64,000 nucleotides of DNA from Semisulcospira habei. Its lineage: Eukaryota; Mollusca; Gastropoda; Semisulcospiridae. Below, in pieces: positions 1-10,319 of this stretch; the first letter of the stretch is position 1, and each line of letters begins with the position of its first letter. The DNA lies in assembly GCA_036245525.1 (NCBI GenBank), contig BTPG01000005.1:206935303-206999302 (forward strand). Reading direction: 5' to 3'. The position numbers and the translations under genes were made by a program. The notes beneath the pieces are model-generated. The model searched no databases. It worked only from the letters and a program-made list of their open reading frames with translations, and had not been told where the DNA came from.

Positions 1-345
1 TTCAAGATAGACTGGATGCCCTGTCCACAAAATAGTGCTGCAGTGGATTCCAGTGCATTCTGGACTAGCTGGGAATGGAGACACTACAACAACAAAGTGA
101 TTGGCAACAGCAGAATGGCGGCTGCAGCCCGTGGGCAGATGACATCAACAAGCTGAACAGGGAGAGCCAGGCCACCATCTTTCATCTACGCACTGATTAC
201 TCTGGACTGGGTCCATACAGAAAAGCAGGAACGTTTCACGAACCCAAAATCAAGCCTGAAGGTTTACACACTTTAATCAGATCACTCTGTATCAGCAATT
301 ATTTGAAGCTTCCGTGCCTAATGCATGAAGAGATACCAAAATAAA
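1..345 (+). pseudogene. RNase H / C-terminal remnant of an I-like non-LTR retrotransposon
   Basis: Around 28-75 a plus-strand frame reads IVLQWIPVHSGLAGN, the typical RNase H segment (family form: LxWIPxHxGxxGNExAD). After a stop and frame change, about 130-230 reads INKLNRESQATIFHLRTDY, resembling the segment that follows RNase H in I/Nimb-like LINEs. Stops and frame changes show decay, and the element begins outside the window. The related minus-strand element at 56393-58173 has better preserved equivalents (HCGVPGNERADELAKEG and IRLRTGHNRLNAHMN). No host function is implied. Confidence 0.6.
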
Positions 346-1224
346 AGAACGCTTAGCGAATGGCGGACTTCGGTAGAAGCGTAAACAACCAATCAGAATG
401 TTCGGCAGAAAGGCCATGCAGTCACTTTATGATCAGAGCTAAATATATATCACTTGCAACAAGCGTCAGCATGATCGTTCGCAATGGAATAGTCACAAAT
501 TGGGGGAGAAAAAAAAAGAAAAAAGAAGTAGACAAAAGTCTGCCAGCACGTTGTAATTTTGTACAAATTTTCACAGACTTTAAGGAAAAGGACTGAAATT
601 GACAGACTTTCCAGGGCCCTGAAAAAGCCTTGTCATTTTTTAACAACTTTCACAAATGTTCACAGACCGTAAGGACCCTGCTGGACTCACCTCGAAGGAT
701 TGGGTCATGCGGAAACAGCCCTATGCGAATTTGGCGTAGAAAATCGGTCTCCTTAGCACATTCTCCAAACATGTCCATACACAGAAGCGGTCTGCTGGCA
801 GTTCTGACCAGAAGACACGCCCCTATACACCAAACTCTGAAAAACATGCTGCCTAGCTCTTGACAGCTTACTTATTGGCATCCAGAACAATATAAGATTT
901 AAAGACGGCCATAAAAAATTGAACGTTGCAGAAGGTGGAAGTGGAGATCTCGTGGTCGACATGTGGAAACTAAGTATTTTGATAACATTGTTTTGGCTAT
1001 TAGGAACCATGAAACTTTATTACGCATTCATATTTACACATTTCTAGATGAAAATAAATGAAAGGAAAAGGGGAGACCTTACTAGACCCGCCTTACGCTA
1101 GGTAAAATATCACATAAAAGACCAGCCAGTTAAAAATAGTTACAATTAAATTGATGGGTTACATTGAAATTAATGAAATGATCATAACTTGTTATGCTCA
1201 ATATGCATACTTTAAAAAAAAAAA
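346..1224. other. AT-rich DNA with no recognised gene
   Basis: Only short overlapping open stretches are present on both strands, with no recognised domain, RNA or repeat family. Confidence 0.5.
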
Positions 1225-1745
1225 CTGGCAACAAAAAATATTTAAACAGAGGAGTATGATGTAAGCAATTTTTATGATTATTTTGCGTTACTTTGCGTAC
1301 TGGTAAAATGGGGGTAGGGCAGCAGATTCAGCCACTGTGGCCCCTAAATGCATCATAGCATCACAAAATCAGGTTGGGAGTAACTGTGGTACTCTATCCT
1401 AACCAATAAAACCTAACAAAGACCTATCGGTTGAGTACAAAATTTCTGTGGGTACCGGAAACAACGTATGTTGCCCAATTCGGCAATTTTAAATGGGAAA
1501 AAGTTATCATTCACCACGAATGTACCGTAAAGGATGCCGAATTTCCTTATTTTCTTTCACTTTATGCTCACATTATTGAAACGTAATAGGTAAAGAGAGG
1601 TCAAAATAAAATGGAATAACGTAAGCAATTTTTTCTAATTAATTTTGTGTATTTGTACAACTTGGGGGTAGGGATACAAAATCAACCACTGTGGCACTCA
1701 CAGTGATCACAGCATCACCTAGTCAAGTTTATAATAATTGTGACA
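1225..1745 (+). repeat. Two diverged direct repeats of ~120 bp
   Basis: Segments near 1262-1375 and 1620-1730 share the order GTAAGCAATTTTT ... TGGGGGTAGGG ... CCACTGTGG ... CATCACA-like. They are separated by ~360 bp and clearly diverged. Identity of the repeat is unknown. From 1746 to 2300 nothing else is recognised except a G run at 2166-2180. Confidence 0.45.
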
Positions 1746-2410
1746 TCCTGTTTCAATGATGTAAACCTGAAAATGGACTGTCAGTGCTATAGAAAATGTC
1801 TGAAGGCATCTGACACATTATTTTTGTCTTTTTTTGCGATTTCGCGGAAATGGTCGTTTACTGGGTGCACAAATACCTTCACTGTGAGCCAGAGATTCAA
1901 TATTTTTTCATTCTGTTTTTTGCAGAGGATGAAGAAGGTGTGCCTTGACATAATATTGCCTGATTTGGGTTTCTGGAATGAATTCTGATTTATTTAGAGG
2001 AAAATGTTTCTCAACCTCATTTTAGCACCTGCGAAGAGCGTGAATGGGGGTACCCTTGCGCCATCGGCTATATCTCTGGTGTGTTCCTAAGGATTTTCGG
2101 GGAACATGGCTTAAACATCTCAGGTCATACTAAGGAACACTTTGAAACCCATCTTATTGAGTACTGGGGGGGGGGGGGGGGTGCACGGTAGACCTTCCTA
2201 GCTTGTGGACTATAGTTAACACACTCTTCATTTAGGAGACGGATGGCCGAGGATACAAAGCTGCCCTTGTAGCGTTTGGTTTTAACAAGAGGAGCCTATA
2301 CACGTACAGCTCAGTATTCCCACTTGTAGCGTGACATCATCACGGCATAACACACTGAGCACTGAGGCCTAACTCCGCAAATTTGAGAGTCGTCTTTTTC
2401 TACAGTACAA

Positions 2411-2495
2411 GACCATGATAGTTCAAGGGTGGAGCCAGAATACCTTGGCGCCGAAGGCGCCAAGCCGCTGGCTCCACCCTTCAACTATCATGGTC
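2411..2495. repeat. GGCGCC-centred palindrome upstream of GPCR A
   Basis: Two ~40-bp arms, GACCATGATAGTTCAAGGGT... and its complement ...TATCATGGTC, meet at GGCGCC-gaa-GGCGCC. The hairpin belongs to a family with about a dozen occurrences in the window. In GPCR units A and D it lies ~150 bp before the receptor ATG. Related copies elsewhere (25027-25188, 36165-36381) end in TTAA, so I read it as the core of a MITE that was duplicated with the receptor unit. Confidence 0.8.
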
Positions 2496-2551
2496 GATCC
2501 ATATGTTGTTAAAGTGTTTTCAGGGCTGCATGGGTCATTTACTGGTGTTTT

Positions 2552-2565
2552 GTATTGTTTTCAGA
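2552..2565 (+). promoter_or_regulatory. Candidate 3' splice site before the GPCR A exon
   Basis: A pyrimidine-rich stretch ending TGTTTTCAG at 2556-2564 precedes the receptor exon. The equivalent in C (AG at 28422-28423) and D (AG at 53368-53369) is also TTGTTTTCAG. B has lost it (TTGTTCACAG). This suggests a 5' untranslated or short N-terminal exon upstream and a single main coding exon. No donor was identified. Confidence 0.5.
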
Positions 2566-2644
2566 TCACAGTAAATATTCGAAGTTCTGCGGGTTTCCGG
2601 TACCAGTCTCGCGGTCCGCTGTGTCTGCGCTGCTGACTTACGCT

Positions 2645-4420
2645 ATGGAGGCCATGGACAACGACACTACGAAACCCAACACGACGCCAGTCACTATCAC
2701 TGTGGACGCGGAAAGGCTTGAGCGTCTGAACGCCGAGATGACGCTGGAGTTGGCGCCGACCCTGGTGTACATCACGCTGCTGATGTTGACGGGTGTGGCG
2801 GGTAACACTGTGGTGCTGCTCGTGTACTACCGGCGGTTCAAACCCAGCGCTACCAGAAGCTTCGTGCTGGCCATGAGCGTGCTGGACCTGACGAGTAACG
2901 TGCTCGCCCTGCCCTCAGAGATCTACAACATCCGTTACTCCGTTTTCTTCGACAACGCCGCCCTGTGTCGCGCCAAGCGGTTTGTCAACAGTTTCTTGAC
3001 GGTGAGCTCCGCCTTGCTACTGGTGAGCGTGGCCCTGGACCGCTACAACAAGATCTGCCGGCCCTTCAGCAAACAGTACTCACTGCGATGGAACTCGGTC
3101 ACCATAGCGACGTGTTGCGCCTTGTCCGTGAGCATGACCGTGCCCTTCACCGTGCTGAACGGCCGCCACACGCTGCACACCGGGCGGGACAACATGACGA
3201 GCGTCACGTGCTCTACTGACGATCGCTACGTCCGCACGCTCTTCCCCATGGTCTACAACCTCATCATGGCATTGTCCTTTGTCATCTGCGCCACCATCAT
3301 GATGATTTTCTACACGCGCATCGCCCGCCATGTGTGGGCGCACAAACAGACCATCTCAGCGGGGGTGGGGCCGCGAGGGCAGGGTGTGGGTGGGAGTGGT
3401 CCGGCCAGTTCTGACAGGTGGCGGGAGGCGAGTTCACAAACAGACGACGCGACGTCTGACGCGCGTGAGGTATCGGTCAGCTCGGAGCTGCGGCTGTCGT
3501 CTGCTGGGGAGGCCCTCCACCTGTCTGCCGTCGCCAACACCGCGCTTACAGCCACGGCCACCTCCCACAGTGCCTCGCTGTCAGACAACAACACGTTCAT
3601 GGGTCATGTGACACTGACTTCTGCTACAGACACAAAGCCCATCGTCTTCGGGCCCACTGCAGCCGTCGTGGGCCCGAAGACGTGCGTGAGTGGTGATTTC
3701 GGCTCTGCACCAGTCACATCTCTTGACATTCCTCACCATGTCCAGGTCACTGCAAGCGACCACGGCGTGAATCGAGATGCTGATGATTCCTCTCTTACCC
3801 CCCTTGTGCGTGCAGCATCCGGCACTGTAGGAGGTACCGATTATAGCATGGACAAGGGGGGTAATGGTCCCTCCCCCATTCATCCACCTCCTGTTAACTC
3901 CCTTGCTTATGCAGTCCCCAGTACCGCTGGCAGCACCGTTGGCTGCGTGCACGAGAGCGCTGACACAGCCGGTGCGCTGCCTGTGGACAAGTGCCGGAAG
4001 CAGTCGGCGCGATCCGTCAGACAGAGGCCCACACCACTCCTACACACTGTTCTCTCTCGAGGCAGCGAAGGTCATACCGCCTCTTCATCTGCCTCAGCAA
4101 CAACTACAACGACATCGTCCAAGCCGCCGCCCAAGACGAGGCAACTGGCCGTGAAGCAGATCCCATCCAGCACAACCTTCATGATGTTTGTTCTCACCGC
4201 CATCTTCATCGTCAGCTACCTGCCTCACCTCATCATTATGTCGACGCGCGCGGCGGCTGATGGCGTGTTTAGCGGGTTGAGGGGATGGCGGCTGAACGTG
4301 TACAACACAGGGTTGGGGTCGTACTTCATCAACTGCGCTGTCAACTGCATCGTGTACGGCTTCTGTAGTGCACGGTTCAGACAGCAGTGTCGCCGCTTCT
4401 TCTCCAGGAGAGTGGTGTGA
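2645..4420 (+). CDS. Class A (rhodopsin-like) GPCR, copy A, intact
   Basis: This 591-residue protein is predicted to be a seven-helix plasma-membrane receptor. TM1 (~38-62) contains GN(53-54); TM2 (~72-94) has Asp81 in LAMSVLDL; TM3 (~108-131) has Cys108 and ends DRY(132-134); TM4 is ~150-171; ECL2 has Cys189; TM5 is ~200-226; TM6 (~510-531) has FIVSYLP in place of FxxCWxP; TM7 (~551-573) has NCIVY(567-571) in place of NPxxY. ICL3 is very long (~230-505) and Ser/Thr-rich. N-glycosylation sequons occur at N6, N12 and N183. The short N-terminus fits a peptide or small-ligand receptor. The DRY context resembles CCK/orexin-like lophotrochozoan orphan expansions, but the ligand is unknown. I chose the ATG beginning MEAMDNDTT because it is conserved in all copies. 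The frame is also open for 30 codons upstream, so a spliced N-terminal extension is possible. Confidence 0.88.
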   Translation: MEAMDNDTTKPNTTPVTITVDAERLERLNAEMTLELAPTLVYITLLMLTGVAGNTVVLLVYYRRFKPSATRSFVLAMSVLDLTSNVLALPSEIYNIRYSVFFDNAALCRAKRFVNSFLTVSSALLLVSVALDRYNKICRPFSKQYSLRWNSVTIATCCALSVSMTVPFTVLNGRHTLHTGRDNMTSVTCSTDDRYVRTLFPMVYNLIMALSFVICATIMMIFYTRIARHVWAHKQTISAGVGPRGQGVGGSGPASSDRWREASSQTDDATSDAREVSVSSELRLSSAGEALHLSAVANTALTATATSHSASLSDNNTFMGHVTLTSATDTKPIVFGPTAAVVGPKTCVSGDFGSAPVTSLDIPHHVQVTASDHGVNRDADDSSLTPLVRAASGTVGGTDYSMDKGGNGPSPIHPPPVNSLAYAVPSTAGSTVGCVHESADTAGALPVDKCRKQSARSVRQRPTPLLHTVLSRGSEGHTASSSASATTTTTSSKPPPKTRQLAVKQIPSSTTFMMFVLTAIFIVSYLPHLIIMSTRAAADGVFSGLRGWRLNVYNTGLGSYFINCAVNCIVYGFCSARFRQQCRRFFSRRVV

Positions 4421-4637
4421 CTGCTGTAATGATAAGAAGTACCCAACGGAGAAAGAAACACGCTTAGAAAAGACGGGTACAACACAATTTATTAATATTT
4501 CGGGTAAATACCCTTTGTCAAAATAGACAAACAAACAGAGAGATTAGCCGCTACTTATCTTCATTGGCAGAAGGAATGTGGCAACTGAAGGAGGTGACAT
4601 AAAATTGCTGTAATGATAGTGATGATGATGCCAAATA

Positions 4638-4691
4638 TTAACTCATTCGAGACGCGCCGTATCCGGAGGAGGCACGTCTCGAATGCGTTAA
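4638..4691. repeat. TTAA-ended palindrome (GAGACG family), shortened
   Basis: TTAACTCATTCGAGACG pairs with CGTCTCGAATGCGTTAA. The loop-proximal part present in the 80-bp copies (7691, 55285) is missing here, leaving 54 bp. It lies ~220 bp after the GPCR A stop. Confidence 0.75.
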
Positions 4692-4696
4692 TACAC

Positions 4697-4697
<1 letters not shown>

Positions 4698-4779
<82 letters not shown>

Positions 4780-4800
4780 CATCATCATCATCATCATCAT
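4698..4800. repeat. (AAT)n then (ATC)n microsatellite
   Basis: Uninterrupted AAT repeats lead into ATC repeats. Long Ile or Met runs predicted across it are artefacts. Confidence 0.95.
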
Positions 4801-4833
4801 AATAATACTAATACTACTAATAATCATAATAGT

Positions 4834-4994
4834 TTACTGCGAATAAGGCTTTTCCACTGGTTCTTGTCGTCCAACTTTAGGGTCTGATCAGGGAATTCAT
4901 TCTGAAGATAAAAGTCGAGGGCTTATCTTCAAAATAAACTCCCACATCAGACCCGAGAAGTGACAGGAACCACCGGCAATGCCTAACTCGTAAT
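4834..4994. repeat. Foldback element of ~160 bp downstream of GPCR A
   Basis: The left arm TTACTGCGAATAAGGCTTTT and the complement of the right arm (TTACGAGTTAGGCATTGCC) match imperfectly. Pairing continues through CCACTGGTTCTTGTCG and GGGTCTGAT towards a centre near 4915. The same structure lies at 27611-27766, 29664-29816 and 55408-55563. An AATAAA at 4933-4938 falls inside the right arm, so its use as a poly(A) signal is uncertain. Confidence 0.7.
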
Positions 4995-6367
4995 ATAACG
5001 ATTTTGTCTTCAGCTGTAAAATACAAATGGACGAAGGTTCCCCTTGAAAGAACCTCTGCTAAGTACTTTCAGTATTCAGGGGAGCAACTCTCAATGTCAG
5101 TGAATTACATCCGTTTCAACCGGCGGACGTAGCTTTTGCTTTCGCTTTGAGTCGGCCTTTCGGTGGAAGCTATTATGTAACATCATATTTCGAGTCTTTT
5201 TTTTTTTTTAATGAAATATGAACCTAAGCAGTTCACAATGAGCGCACACAGCTTTTTTGTTGTTGTTTCTATTTATACAAGAGACTTTTTAGGATGGGAC
5301 GTGACGGAGAGCTTTCAATAGCACGTACATGTTGTCATTATCAGGCAGGCCTCTAACTCCGGCAGAAAAATAACAAGATAAAAATTACGTCATGTCTACT
5401 TACGCAAACCTCGCCGCTGCAGATCGTACATCTGGCGCGAAGCGCCGCAGTATGTGCGTGCGCGCGCGCGTGAGTGTCTGTGTTTGTCACACTGTATGCA
5501 TGTAAACACGAAAGTCTCTAATTACTGTCAGTCATTTCGTTCAACCTTGAAATTTGAGGATAAGCTGATTCAGGGGGTGTCTAAGAAAGCCTCCGAGCCC
5601 ATACTGAAATTCGATGTCTCGTTGAAGAGTTAAATGACCGTTTAAAGTCGGTTGACCTACATTAGAGTCCGCAATTTTCGTTATATTCACTTGAAATTTC
5701 GGATTTAGATAGCTTGGAGAAAGACATTGGATGAGTTCGTTAGCCAGCTTTGTCACTACCTCTTCAACTTTTACAAAAAATAATTCATTGCAGAAACAAA
5801 TGTCAAAAGTAAGAATCCTCGACTTCTCGAGAAGAATCAGACAGTGACGGTGACGTAAAAGCAGTGTTATACAATGTTCCTGCCCAAAGCACCAGCACTT
5901 CAGTGTTATACACGAATTGACGCAGTGCTCTCCCTCTCTCTGTTGTGACAAATTGACGCAGTGCTCTCCCTCTTTCTGTTGCGCGCGTTTTGTGGAAAAA
6001 CTTAAGTGGGGAATGCATGCAAGCTCATACAGAAGAGACTTTGTGGGCATGGATCATCCCATCTTATTATTTATTTGGCCTTTTGTTTCTGCACCGTTTC
6101 GGCAATGGTCAGTACAGCCTACGTAGGGCCTTCGCTTGGAGTGTTCTGTCACGGTCTTTGAAATTCCAATTTTTGAGTTATTATTTGTATGAAATTGGTA
6201 CCAACGGTATCGCATAATACCTGCATACATTTCTTTTTGCTGTGTAATCCCTAAATTGTTTATTCTTCAGTATTTTTGTGCTTAGATGTCTGATCGAACG
6301 AAGAAGTATGCCGGTACAGAGCAATGTCACCAGTGTTTGGCCAAAGACGTATTTGGGGAAAACATTT

Positions 6368-7500
6368 TGATCAGCGAGTAAGAATAAGAATAATAAGAAT
6401 AAGAGTACTTAATTATTATCTCGAAGAGAGAAATTCATGTGTGGTACATTTATAACAAGTAGTACAAACAAGACAAAGACAAATTCTAAATGAACAAAGT
6501 ATACACTACAAAATCATTACACATAGCTCTTACACATCTCACACATTTATGCACTGAGCGGCACTTACACATTCACACCCACCTAGACACAATTATACAT
6601 AATACTGATTGCACAGGTAAAGTGGGATAGGGGGAGGAGTTAGGCATGCGTGGATGTACCTAAAGATTGCTTAGAGTGATGTGGATTTGGGGATGAAACT
6701 GTTCTGTAGTCTGAGTGTCCTAGCTCTGTGCGTGCGGAGTCTGCGGCCAGAGGGAAGGAGTTCATAGAGGTGGGCAAGGACATGGGATCTGTCTGAAGCT
6801 ATCCGCCTACCCTTTCTCACCACACGCTGTTCATAGAAGGACTCCACACTTGCTTGCTGACTGCCAATCACCTTTTTGCAGACGTTTACCATTTATGCCA
6901 GGACGTTCTTGTTCTTCACACTCAGACCTGCATACCAGCACACAGAACCGAAAGTGATGACAGACTCAATGAAAGAGCAGTAGAAAGCTTGAAGGACAGA
7001 GGGGTTCACATTCAGCTTCCTGAGTTGCTGAAGGCAGTAGATGCGTGACTGACATTTCTTATGTACATGATGAGGGTGGTGTTTGCATTAAAGGACAACT
7101 TATCATCTATAACTGTTCCAAGGTACTTATATTCAGTCACACGCTCAACAGACACACCATCAATCGTCAGAACTGGGAAAGGGGCGGGGTTTCTTCGAAA
7201 ATCTATCAATAGTTCTTTGGTCTTACTCACAATAGGTCTAGAAAATTATCTTTACACCAGACACCGTTCTACTTCTGCAAAGTAAGTTGCATCAGTGTTG
7301 GAGAGATCTTCTAAGGCAGTGTCATCCGAGTATTTTATAAGAAGGGTAGAGTCAGTGCCACTACAATCGTTAGTGTAGAGTGTGAACAGCACAGGGGAGA
7401 GAACTGTACCTTGAGGGACGCCTATGGAAGTGGAGCTAAGGGATGAGAGAGCTGTTTGAAAGCAGACTGACTGGGTCCTGTTTACAAGGAAGTTGACAAT
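6368..7500 (-). pseudogene. Rex1/CR1-like RT remnant with 3' UTR
   Basis: Reading the minus strand, 7440-7260 encodes SIGVPQGTVLSPVLFTLYTND followed by a YSDD box in place of FADD. 7230-7015 encodes KTKELLIDFRRNP and YKYLGTVIDDKL, and 6892-6671 encodes HLYELLPSGRRLRTHRART and LQNSFIPKS. This is the usual order of a Rex1-type RT C-terminus. The 3' UTR continues to about 6368 and ends in AAGAAT-type repeats. Frame changes and stops show it is dead. The same 3' tail recurs near 58720-58772. Confidence 0.75.
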
Positions 7501-7690
7501 CCAGAAAATACGTAGAGTACGTTGCTATCGTAACATGTAATAAGTTGAGTCTGCTTATCACGTCATCTTGGTAACATGTGATATGTGGACTCTCACCGCA
7601 TTGAGAACGGGCGATCAGGGAACAAAGTGAATGGAGCAAGGCCAATGAGACAGAAGATTATTATTATTATTATTATCTTTATTATTATTA

Positions 7691-7770
7691 TTAACTCATT
7701 CGAGACGTGCCGCCTTGATATACGCGGCATGAGCCGCGTATCCGGAAGCGGCACGTCTCGAATGAGTTAA
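7691..7770. repeat. TTAA-ended palindrome (GAGACG family), full length
   Basis: The 80-bp near-perfect palindrome runs from TTAACTCATTCGAGACG to CGTCTCGAATGAGTTAA, with an inner GCGGCATGAGCCGC turn. It abuts an ATT microsatellite on the left. This is a solitary copy away from any GPCR, showing that the element is mobile independently of the receptor unit. Confidence 0.85.
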
Positions 7771-8260
7771 TTGTTGTTGCAGCAAGAACATATTGCAACT
7801 TGTTCTCCATCGCTATCTGACCGTCATAATTCATTGCATAGATCAAGCAAGGTGAGTGACAGCTGCATGCCGAATACAGTAAAAGCAATGTGAAACTGAA
7901 GTCAGGCAAGGCGGGCTGCCTCTTCTATCCGGTGTCCTTTTGTGCCACTAAAATATGCTGACGAGCACAAGAAATGCGACAATTTTGGAGTCAACGGAAA
8001 CACTACAGTGTTTCCAATGATCCCAAAATAGTTGCATTTCTTTTGCTCGTCGGTATAGTTGTGTACATGTCGAGTTCCTTCAGGGTTTTCATCCGCTTCT
8101 CCAAAACTGATCTTTCATATGGCTTGCAAGTTGTTATTTTTTATTTGCAACGTATGCATGTCTTGTTATATAGTTTTGTCCTTTTTATTTTAAATTTGTA
8201 AATGCCGTTTTGCCTCTTTTATCATTTGTCTTGTTTTGAATAAAATAGAATTATGAGGAG

Positions 8261-8263
<3 letters not shown>
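7771..8263. other. No recognised gene
   Basis: Unassigned AT-rich sequence with only short open frames and no recognised domain. Confidence 0.4.

Positions 8264-8346
<83 letters not shown>
8264..8346. repeat. (AT)n microsatellite
   Basis: Uninterrupted AT dinucleotides over about 80 bp. Confidence 0.97.
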
Positions 8347-8349
<3 letters not shown>

Positions 8350-9495
8350 TTCCTCCCTACGTCATACGACCAGTAAATTTAGCGCAAACTGTACCATGTG
8401 ACCGTGATATAAAAACCACTGTAGCGAAAAATGGCGGACGTTTTATGGCCCTCTCGGTGACGCGTTACGACCTCGTTTTCGAGTCTTGATAGCAACTCGG
8501 TTCGACAAAATAGCAGAAAAAAACGCACTAAAGTAGTCCTATTTGACGTAATACACATCATCTGCCTTATTTTTTACGACGTGAGGAGCCAACTAAACAA
8601 TATTTCACCACTAATTACACAGCGCAAACAGCAAAAGCCTTCCACTGAGACATTTTCAAAGTTCGGGAAACCATGGAACAAAAATAGCTTCCGAGTTTTT
8701 TTTTTTAACCAATCAGAGACACAATCCGAGTCCTTGCAAACCGGCAACACACTGTCGTCTGCTCAACCACCAACAGGCAGCATGCCACAATTTCACCAAA
8801 GCACAGAGCAACAAATTCAAGAACTAAAACGAAAATACACACCCAGCAACACTATACGCAAAGCACGCTATTGGCAAATTTTCGCGTCACTCAATGCGGG
8901 ACTATCTGAAGAAAAACATCTCCCGAATTTTCGAAGACTATCTCACATCATGTCTACGCTGTAAAATAAAATCTTACCTTAAAATCCATCTCAGCACTAG
9001 TCCTGCTGTTAACAACGAGCGTTTTGTTTTGGTATTCCTTTTTCCAGATATCCCAACATACATGACACTTTAGGATATAACAACGACAATCTGCTGCACA
9101 CTCGAAGCATCCCCTTCTGTCATCTTGAATCTAAAAGCACGAGGCACCATGCTAACTTGCACAAGCTGTCACATCAGTGGTCAAATGCCGATCGCTTCAT
9201 CAAAAAGTTCTTAATTTTTCTGAATCACACAGCAGTCAAGAAGCACTGTCACTGTAATACTTTAACGACCTTTTGTAGACATTGCAGCTTAAATCATTCT
9301 GTACACAAGCCAAGATTAGCTTTTTACTCGCGAAAACAAGACTTGCGCTTCGCACCGAATCATGATACGTCACACTCTGGGAATCCCCGGCAGAACATGT
9401 ATATTCAATGGTGTCACCTATCCGCCACAGAAGCGGCCGTCTTCATAAACCGGATTTTTTTCTAAACAATAAACGGAGGAAGGAAAACAAATACG
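8347..9495. other. No recognised gene; two unassigned open frames
   Basis: Plus-strand frames at 8581-8964 (127 residues, Gln/Ser/Lys-rich) and 9157-9465 (102 residues) contain no motif I recognise. Neither has a supporting splice or polyadenylation context. They are more likely chance frames or decayed repeat than genes. Confidence 0.35.
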
Positions 9496-9654
9496 TTATT
9501 GGTCGGAGGGGTTCGCTGCACGGACCTTTGTAGGCCTTCGGGAGGTCAAAGGAATCATTGTACCCCGAAGGCCGAAGGCCTGAGGGGTACAATGATTCCT
9601 TTGACCTCCCTCAGGCCTACAAAGGTCCGTGTAGCGAACCCCTCCGACCAATAA
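9496..9654. repeat. Large foldback element, arms ~75 bp
   Basis: TTATTGGTCGGAGGGGTTCG at the left pairs with CGAACCCCTCCGACCAATAA at the right. Pairing continues through ACCTTTGTAGGCC, GGAGGTCAAAGGAATCATTG and GTACCCC almost to the centre near 9575. The right side abuts an (AT)n tract. Confidence 0.9.
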
Positions 9655-9782
<128 letters not shown>

Positions 9783-9852
9783 CTTTACTTTTAACAAAGG
9801 CGTCGCCCAAGCCAAAAATGCACTCAATCACAGTAGCTCCAAGGGACGTAAT

Positions 9853-10305
<453 letters not shown>

Positions 10306-10319
10306 CCAATTTAATGCTT

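Larger units (their letters stand above)
2301..6425 (+). repeat. GPCR duplication unit A
   Basis: The block shares its order and most of its sequence with units B (from 25189), C (from 28036) and D (from 52905). It contains an upstream block starting CACGTACAGCTCAGTATTCCC, the GGCGCC palindrome, the receptor exon, a TTAA palindrome, a trinucleotide tract, a foldback, and a long 3' flank including GACTTTTTAGGATGGGACGTG (near 5282) and GACGCAGTGCTCTCCCTC (near 5930). The shared sequence continues into a Rex1-like 3' tail near 6370-6425, which is also present in unit D up to 58772. Confidence 0.75.

Noticed and set aside
2965..4260. Several 80-120-codon frames overlapping GPCR A on both strands
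   Set aside because: Shadows of a GC-rich coding exon. They have no domains, and the same shadows recur in copies B and D.
4561..4846. Poly-Ile and Met-rich open frames
   Set aside because: They are translations of the AAT/ATC microsatellite. The same reasoning removes the His/Thr, Tyr/Ile, Leu/Ser and Arg/Glu runs at other microsatellites.
4933..4938. AATAAA as the GPCR poly(A) signal
   Set aside because: It is conserved in all units but lies inside the right arm of a foldback ~510 bp from the stop, so it may be only element sequence. Not listed as a feature.
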